NCBI GenBank assembly: GCA_035628055.1
Contig: DASPKO010000246.1
Location: 1-10,104 of the forward strand
Direction of reading: 5' to 3'
Source of the DNA: DASPKO01 sp035628055
Lineage (GTDB): Bacteria > Planctomycetota > Phycisphaerae > Phycisphaerales > UBA1924
Length of the DNA: 10,104 bases
Below the pieces are notes generated by a model. It saw only the letters and a program-made list of their open reading frames with translations. It had not been told where the DNA came from and ran no database searches. A program made the translations under genes and the position numbers. Below are positions 7,211 through 10,104 of the stretch, piece by piece; within the stretch, counting starts at the first letter, position 1, and each line of letters opens with the position of its first letter.

Positions 7211-7710
7211 ACCCTTCGGGGCCTCCCCGCGGCCTCGTTCGATCCCGCTTCCGGGCCCGCGTCCCGCGTCGCCGCCCCGAGCACCAGCCAGTCCGGGAGC
7301 GGGGCGGGCCGGCCATCGCGGCGCACGCACGCGAGCGTCGTGGTGCCGGTCGCCAGCACCTGCCCGGGCGGGCGCTCCCCGCGCGCGCCGCCCGCCCCGT
7401 CCTCGACCAGCACCAGCTCGTAGGCGTGCTCGATCTTGACCCGCCCGCCCCCCACCACATCGGTGCGGACCTCCAGCAGGTCGTCGTACAGCGCCGGGCG
7501 CCGGTAGCGCACGCCCAGCGCGACCACCATCAGGAGCACACCCCCGCGCTCCACCTGCGCATAGGCCGTGCCACCGGCGCGGAGCAGCTCCGTCCGTCCG
7601 ATCTCCAGCCATGGGACGTACGCCCCGTGGTGGGCGACGCCCATCGGGTCACACTCGCTGTAGCGCACGCGCAGGCGGGTTCGGCCGGACCGTGGGGGTG
7701 TGGGGGTCAT
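7207..7710 (-). CDS. YbgC/FadM-family acyl-CoA thioesterase (4HBT hotdog fold)
   Basis: The 167-residue protein belongs to the 4-hydroxybenzoyl-CoA thioesterase-like group, which hydrolyses acyl- or aryl-CoA thioesters. The N-terminal signature reads RVRYSECDPMGVAHHGAY (14-31) followed by WLEIGRTELLR, the standard active-site helix start of YbgC-like enzymes, with D21 as the probable catalytic residue and H28 beside it. VALGVRYRRPALYDDLLEV (63-81) is the usual central strand pair. The last 20 or so residues are extra and look disordered. Such enzymes act as tetramers in the cytoplasm; the substrate is not predictable. The ATG at 7710 is supported by a -10-like TATGCT nine bases upstream and by the family start. 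It lies 31 bases upstream of guaB, which has its own promoter. Confidence 0.9.
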   Translation of the reverse strand: MTPTPPRSGRTRLRVRYSECDPMGVAHHGAYVPWLEIGRTELLRAGGTAYAQVERGGVLLMVVALGVRYRRPALYDDLLEVRTDVVGGGRVKIEHAYELVLVEDGAGGARGERPPGQVLATGTTTLACVRRDGRPAPLPDWLVLGAATRDAGPEAGSNEAAGRPRRV

Positions 7711-7719
7711 CCCGGGCGC

Positions 7720-7750
7720 AGCATAGAGCCGACCGTCCCGCCGTCGGCAA
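7720..7750 (-). promoter_or_regulatory. Candidate promoter of the thioesterase gene
   Basis: TATGCT (7725-7720) fits TANNNT and ends nine bases before the ATG at 7710. TTGCCG (7750-7745) is a possible -35 with a slightly long 19-base spacer. No Shine-Dalgarno sequence follows, so the message would be leaderless or nearly so. The -35 overlaps the hairpin at 7742-7758. Confidence 0.45.
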
Positions 7751-7758
7751 ACCCGACG
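7742..7758 (-). terminator. Candidate stem-loop after the PilZ gene
   Basis: CGTCGG (7742-7747) and CCGACG (7753-7758) pair perfectly around the loop CAAAC. The structure begins about 20 bases past the PilZ stop codon in the leftward direction, as expected for a terminator. There is no T run after it. It also overlaps the proposed -35 of the thioesterase promoter, so it could be a regulatory site instead. Confidence 0.35.
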
Positions 7759-7777
7759 CCGGCCACCGTGGGCGGGC

Positions 7778-8167
7778 TTACGCCGCCAGCCGCAGCCGCC
7801 CCGCGGCGCAGGCCGACCGGAGCCGCTCGCGGTCCACCGCCCCCGCAAAGCCGGTGATCACCGCCGCGGTGCGCACCGGCGGCGGGTCGTCCTCATCCTC
7901 CACCCAGACGATCGTCGCCAGGACCTCGATGAGCTCGCGGGCACCATCGGCCTCGGGAGCGGCCGGCGAAAGCTCCAGCCGCATCGCGACCTTCGTTCCG
8001 GGGAGCAGGGTCCGATCCGCCTCGAAGCGCACGCCACCCTCCGAGATGTCGTAGGCATGGCCCTCGATGTCGAAGTCCTCGGCCCCCTCCGGCCGGAGGA
8101 GGACCCGCGTGTACATCGGTTCGACGCGGTAGCGGGCGAACTGCCGGCGGTTGAGCTGGACGGGCAT
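7778..8167 (-). CDS. PilZ-domain protein, predicted cyclic-di-GMP binding
   Basis: The 129-residue product is essentially a single PilZ domain. It has the RXXXR switch motif (R8 and R12 in RRQFARYRV) and the DXSXXG motif (D40, S42, G45 in DISEGGVRFE), at normal spacing. Both are the residues that grip cyclic-di-GMP, so binding is likely. No enzymatic, membrane or signal segment is present, which suggests a small cytoplasmic adaptor that passes the signal to an unknown partner (motility, adhesion or polysaccharide output in known cases). The ATG at 8167 is chosen because GGAG lies eight bases upstream and the RRXXXR strand begins a few residues later. An in-frame ATG at 8224 would add 19 unconserved-looking residues and would lie upstream of the proposed -10. 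Confidence 0.9.
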   Translation of the reverse strand: MPVQLNRRQFARYRVEPMYTRVLLRPEGAEDFDIEGHAYDISEGGVRFEADRTLLPGTKVAMRLELSPAAPEADGARELIEVLATIVWVEDEDDPPPVRTAAVITGFAGAVDRERLRSACAAGRLRLAA

Positions 8168-8199
8168 GGCCTGGTCTCCAACGCTCGACTCTCCGTGGG

Positions 8200-8205
8200 A
8201 AGATA
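8200..8205 (-). promoter_or_regulatory. TATCTT -10-like element of the PilZ gene
   Basis: TATCTT on the minus strand (8205-8200) fits TANNNT and lies 32 bases before the ATG at 8167. That leaves room for the GGAG ribosome binding site in a short leader. No consensus -35 is seen; its expected position falls inside the inverted repeat at 8212-8252. Confidence 0.45.
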
Positions 8206-8211
8206 TCGGGC

Positions 8212-8252
8212 GTCGGGAAACCACCCTTCACCAATTCCGGGTCTTTCCCGAC
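8212..8252 (-). terminator. Long inverted repeat between the GNAT and PilZ genes (terminator or operator)
   Basis: GTCGGGAAA (8212-8220) and TTTCCCGAC (8244-8252) are perfect nine-base complements. Inside them ACCC (8223-8226) pairs with GGGT (8239-8242). This gives a 13-pair stem with a small internal bulge and a 12-base loop. It starts about 44 bases after the GNAT stop codon and ends just before the PilZ -10 element. No T tract follows leftward. It may end the GNAT message, or it may be a repressor site covering the PilZ -35 region. The A/T-containing arms make chance pairing unlikely here. Confidence 0.5.
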
Positions 8253-8296
8253 TCTCATGGCCGTGGCCCGCGAGGCCTGCGATCCACTCGTCCCGC

Positions 8297-8773
8297 CTAA
8301 ACCCCGTCCGGATCGGGCCGGAACGACATCTTGCGGTGGGGCACACCCCCCTCGTCGAACACGTCCCCCTCGTACGACCATCCCAGCTTCTCGTAGAAGC
8401 CGCACGCCGGGAGCTGCGCGTGGCAGTAGAGGCCGGTCAGCCCGAGCTCTCCGAAGGCGCGGCGCTCCAGCGCGGCCACGAGCCGCCGCCCGATCCCCTC
8501 CCCCTGCCGCTGCCGGTCCACGCACATCTGCATGAGCTTGCCCGTCCCCGGCACGGGATGGTCGGCCAGGAGCGTGACACACCCAACCACACGCGGGCCC
8601 GAGGGGTGGTCGAGGACCGCGACGAAGTGCTCGAAGCGGCGCTCGTATCCCGGGAACTCGGCCTCGAGCGCCGCCATGTCCATGCCGATCGGGCCCAGCA
8701 GCACCGCCTCGCGCAGCGCGACCTCTTGCGCGTACAGCGGGTCGCTCATCGTGATCCGCCGCACACGGGCCAT
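8297..8773 (-). CDS. GNAT-family N-acetyltransferase
   Basis: The 158-residue protein has the GCN5-related acetyltransferase fold, moving an acetyl group from acetyl-CoA to an amine of unknown substrate. Motif A is clear: a strand GKLMQMCVD (78-86) followed by the pyrophosphate loop Q88-R89-Q90-G91-E92-G93, of the QXXGXG type, and the helix GRRLVAALERRAF. FYEKLGW (126-132) is the usual motif B end. An N-terminal helix with R21 and PIGMD resembles ElaA-like and related small acetyltransferases. The ATG at 8773 is preferred because TAATCT lies nine bases upstream. A TTG at 8782 would abut that hexamer, and an ATG at 8749 is a second choice that also keeps the whole domain. No Shine-Dalgarno sequence is present. 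The gene is divergent from the solute-binding protein. Confidence 0.9.
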   Translation of the reverse strand: MARVRRITMSDPLYAQEVALREAVLLGPIGMDMAALEAEFPGYERRFEHFVAVLDHPSGPRVVGCVTLLADHPVPGTGKLMQMCVDRQRQGEGIGRRLVAALERRAFGELGLTGLYCHAQLPACGFYEKLGWSYEGDVFDEGGVPHRKMSFRPDPDGV

Positions 8774-8782
8774 GGGGTCCAA

Positions 8783-8788
8783 AGATTA
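8783..8788 (-). promoter_or_regulatory. TAATCT -10-like element for a leaderless GNAT gene
   Basis: TAATCT (8788-8783, minus strand) is a good TANNNT hexamer that ends nine bases before the ATG at 8773. The surroundings are almost pure G and C, so this small AT-rich island stands out. No clear -35 and no ribosome binding site are seen. Confidence 0.5.
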
Positions 8789-8819
8789 GCGGGTCGCCCC
8801 CGCCGGCGGTGTCGCGCCC

Positions 8820-8840
8820 CCGGGGACGGCCGGTCCCCGG
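8820..8840 (+). promoter_or_regulatory. Eight-base inverted repeat in the leader of the solute-binding protein gene
   Basis: CCGGGGAC (8820-8827) and GTCCCCGG (8833-8840) are perfect complements around the loop GGCCG. The repeat lies 27 bases before the ATG at 8868, in the gap shared with the divergent GNAT gene. It could be an operator, a leader hairpin or a chance GC pairing. No -10 element for the rightward gene could be identified, so its position relative to transcription start is unknown. Confidence 0.35.
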
Positions 8841-8867
8841 CCCCGCCGGCCCGCGCAGCGAGCAGCC

Positions 8868-9965
8868 ATGGCACACCCATTCATCGCAGCGCGACGACGG
8901 ATCGGGGCGGCGGTCGCGGTCGGGACGCTCGCGGCCCTCGCGGCCGCGCTCCTCGTGTTTGCCCGCGATCCCGGCAGGCGCGGGGCGCCCGCCCGGGCGC
9001 CGATCGTCCTGTACACGAGCGCCGACGCCGAAGCCGTCCGCCCCGTCCTGGAACTCTTCGAGCGGCGCACCGGGCGCACGGTCCGCTGGGTCGGCGACAC
9101 CGAGGCCACCAAGACCACCGGCTTGGTCCAGCGTCTGATCGCCGAGAGGGGCCGTCCCCGCGCCGACGTCTGGTGGTCGAGCGAGGAGCTCGGCACGACC
9201 CAGCTCGCCGCCGCCGGAATCCTGGCCGAGCATCGGTTCGAAACCGCCGCGGCGTTGACGCGGGAGCTCGGCCGGTCCGGCGAGGTGCTCCAGCCCAGCC
9301 CGCGCTACGCCCGCTTCGCCCCCCGGGCCCGCGTCATCGTCTACAACACGGCGCTCCTGGCCCCCGATCGCGCCCCGCGCTCCGCGGCCGCCCTAACCGA
9401 CCCCGCGCTCCGCGGACGCGTCGGGATCGCCCGTCCCGCCTTCGGCACCACGCGCACCCACCTGGCCGCGCTCTACGCCGCCGCCGGCCCGGAGCCGTTC
9501 CGAGCCTGGGTGCGCGCGCTCAACGGCGCCGGCGTCCGGCTCTACGACGGCAACATGTCCGTGGTCCGCGCGGTCGCCTCCGGCGAGGTCTACGCGGGGC
9601 TGACCGACACCGACGACGTCGCCGCCGGCAAGGCCAACGGGTGGCCCGTCGAGGCGCTCTTCGAGGCGCCCGGCGCCGGGGGCGGGCCCGTCCCCGCCCT
9701 CGGGACGATCCTCATCTACAACACCGTCGCCCTCGTCGCTGGCGGTCCCGACCGGCAGGGCGCGGCCGCCCTCGCCGAGTTCCTCCTGGGTCCCGAGGTC
9801 GAGCGTCTGCTGGTCGAGGACTCGCGGGTGCTCGCCCTGCGCCCGGAGTTGGCAGCCGAGTTCCCGGCCCGCGCCGTGCCGAGCCACGCTCTCGCCCCGG
9901 TCCGCCCGAGCGCCGCCGACGCCGACGCGGCGCTAAGGATCTTTGAGGAGGAGCTCGCCCGCTAG
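8868..9965 (+). CDS. Extracellular solute-binding protein, AfuA/FbpA (Fe3+ ABC-type) family
   Basis: The 365-residue protein has an arginine-rich N-terminus and one hydrophobic segment (about 12-32), then a periplasmic-binding-protein fold. Family landmarks are IVLYTSADAEAVRPVLELFE (46-65), ADVWWSSE (99-106), RVIVYNT (155-161), GNMSVVRAVASGEVYAGL (228-245) with TDTDD (246-250), and a second YNT in LIYNTVALVAGG. These place it with ABC importers for iron(III) and related ligands; the tyrosine pair that binds iron in FbpA could not be located, so the ligand is open. There is no lipobox cysteine and no good signal-peptidase site, so it is probably held by an uncleaved anchor. No permease or ATPase gene follows within the window. 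The ATG at 8868 fits the signal segment, but neither a ribosome binding site nor a close -10 element supports it. Confidence 0.87.
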   Translation: MAHPFIAARRRIGAAVAVGTLAALAAALLVFARDPGRRGAPARAPIVLYTSADAEAVRPVLELFERRTGRTVRWVGDTEATKTTGLVQRLIAERGRPRADVWWSSEELGTTQLAAAGILAEHRFETAAALTRELGRSGEVLQPSPRYARFAPRARVIVYNTALLAPDRAPRSAAALTDPALRGRVGIARPAFGTTRTHLAALYAAAGPEPFRAWVRALNGAGVRLYDGNMSVVRAVASGEVYAGLTDTDDVAAGKANGWPVEALFEAPGAGGGPVPALGTILIYNTVALVAGGPDRQGAAALAEFLLGPEVERLLVEDSRVLALRPELAAEFPARAVPSHALAPVRPSAADADAALRIFEEELAR

Positions 9966-9986
9966 GCCGCGCCCGACACGCGCTCG

Positions 9987-10014
9987 GGAGCCCGTCCCCG
10001 CGCCGGGGTGCTCC
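9987..10014 (+). terminator. Candidate stem-loop after the solute-binding protein gene
   Basis: GGAGC (9987-9991) pairs with GCTCC (10010-10014), and inside it CCCCG (9996-10000) pairs with CGGGG (10004-10008) around the loop CGC. The two stems are separated by a four-against-one bulge. The structure begins about 20 bases after the stop codon, as for a terminator, but no T run follows. It lies upstream of the next gene's -10-like element. Confidence 0.42.
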
Positions 10015-10051
10015 TCAACGACGCCCGGCCGCCCGAGACCTCTCCCGCCCG

Positions 10052-10057
10052 TAGACT
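10052..10057 (+). promoter_or_regulatory. TAGACT -10-like element before the last partial gene
   Basis: TAGACT ends eight bases before the ATG at 10066. The nine bases TAGACTCGC (10052-10060) are identical to those at 4549-4557, which stand in the same place before the agmatinase-family gene. No ribosome binding site lies between it and the ATG, again fitting a leaderless message. Confidence 0.5.
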
Positions 10058-10065
10058 CGCATCGC

Positions 10066-10104
10066 ATGGATCAGTCCGCCCGCGTCGCGGCCCTCATCCG
10101 CGAG
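10066..10104 (+). CDS. Start of an unidentified gene, cut by the window edge
   Basis: Thirteen codons are visible, reading MDQSARVAALIRE, before the sequence ends. They are GC-rich at third positions like the other genes here. The only support for the start is the TAGACT element eight bases upstream and the gap of 100 bases after the previous stop codon. The fragment is too short to identify a family. It shows no signal peptide or membrane segment, so there is no sign that it is the permease expected beside the solute-binding protein. Confidence 0.5.
   Translation, partial: MDQSARVAALIRE

Noticed and set aside
5619..7857. Two long rightward frames opposite guaB and the thioesterase gene
   Set aside because: guaB and the thioesterase have full family signatures on the other strand. 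These frames read as Arg/His/Pro- or Ser/Ala-rich shadows.
8057..9946. Rightward frame of 629 codons across the PilZ, GNAT and binding-protein region
   Set aside because: It is antisense to two recognised genes and in a different frame from the third. Its product is Arg/Pro-rich without any motif.
1..10104. CRISPR array, insertion sequence, tRNA or phage-type system
   Set aside because: No regularly spaced repeats, transposase or integrase motifs, terminal inverted repeats or cloverleaf with a matching acceptor stem were seen.

Overview
The window is a very GC-rich stretch of bacterial chromosome (70% or more by eye, with codon third positions almost all G or C). It carries eight genes I can support plus the first codons of a ninth. 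The mix suggests a free-living bacterium; high-GC Planctomycetota (Phycisphaerae-like) is my best guess. The clues are a large coiled-coil membrane protein, a fused GT4-GT2 glycosyltransferase, a stand-alone PilZ protein and an AfuA-type binding protein. No 16S rRNA gene or similar marker is present, so the taxon is an inference. I see no tRNA, rRNA, CRISPR array, transposase, integrase or phage gene.

Layout, left to right. Positions 1-192 hold no gene I can defend. A leftward gene (193-1968) encodes a 591-residue membrane-anchored coiled-coil protein of unknown function. It is divergent from a rightward 759-residue bifunctional glycosyltransferase (2242-4521), which is followed after 40 bases by a rightward agmatinase-family enzyme (4562-5542). 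That enzyme converges, with only 16 bases between stop codons, on a leftward guaB (IMP dehydrogenase, 5559-7175). Three more leftward genes lie upstream of guaB: a YbgC/FadM-type acyl-CoA thioesterase (7207-7710), a PilZ-domain protein (7778-8167) and a GNAT acetyltransferase (8297-8773). The GNAT gene is divergent from a rightward, membrane-anchored AfuA/FbpA-type solute-binding protein (8868-9965). A new gene starts at 10066 and runs off the edge.

The genes do not form a single pathway. They look like independently transcribed housekeeping and accessory units: purine synthesis (guaB), guanidino-compound hydrolysis, thioester hydrolysis, cyclic-di-GMP sensing, surface glycan synthesis and solute binding. 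Almost every gene appears to have its own promoter.

The most informative non-coding pattern is a split in start-region design. Five genes have a TANNNT -10-like hexamer ending only 5-9 bases before the ATG and no Shine-Dalgarno sequence, which fits leaderless transcripts: agmatinase, guaB, thioesterase, GNAT and the last partial gene. The glycosyltransferase and PilZ genes instead have a TANNNT 32-44 bases upstream plus a GGAG-type ribosome binding site. Several intergenic gaps also hold clear inverted repeats. The strongest (8212-8252) sits between the GNAT stop and the PilZ -10 element. I did not find a convincing new multi-gene system.
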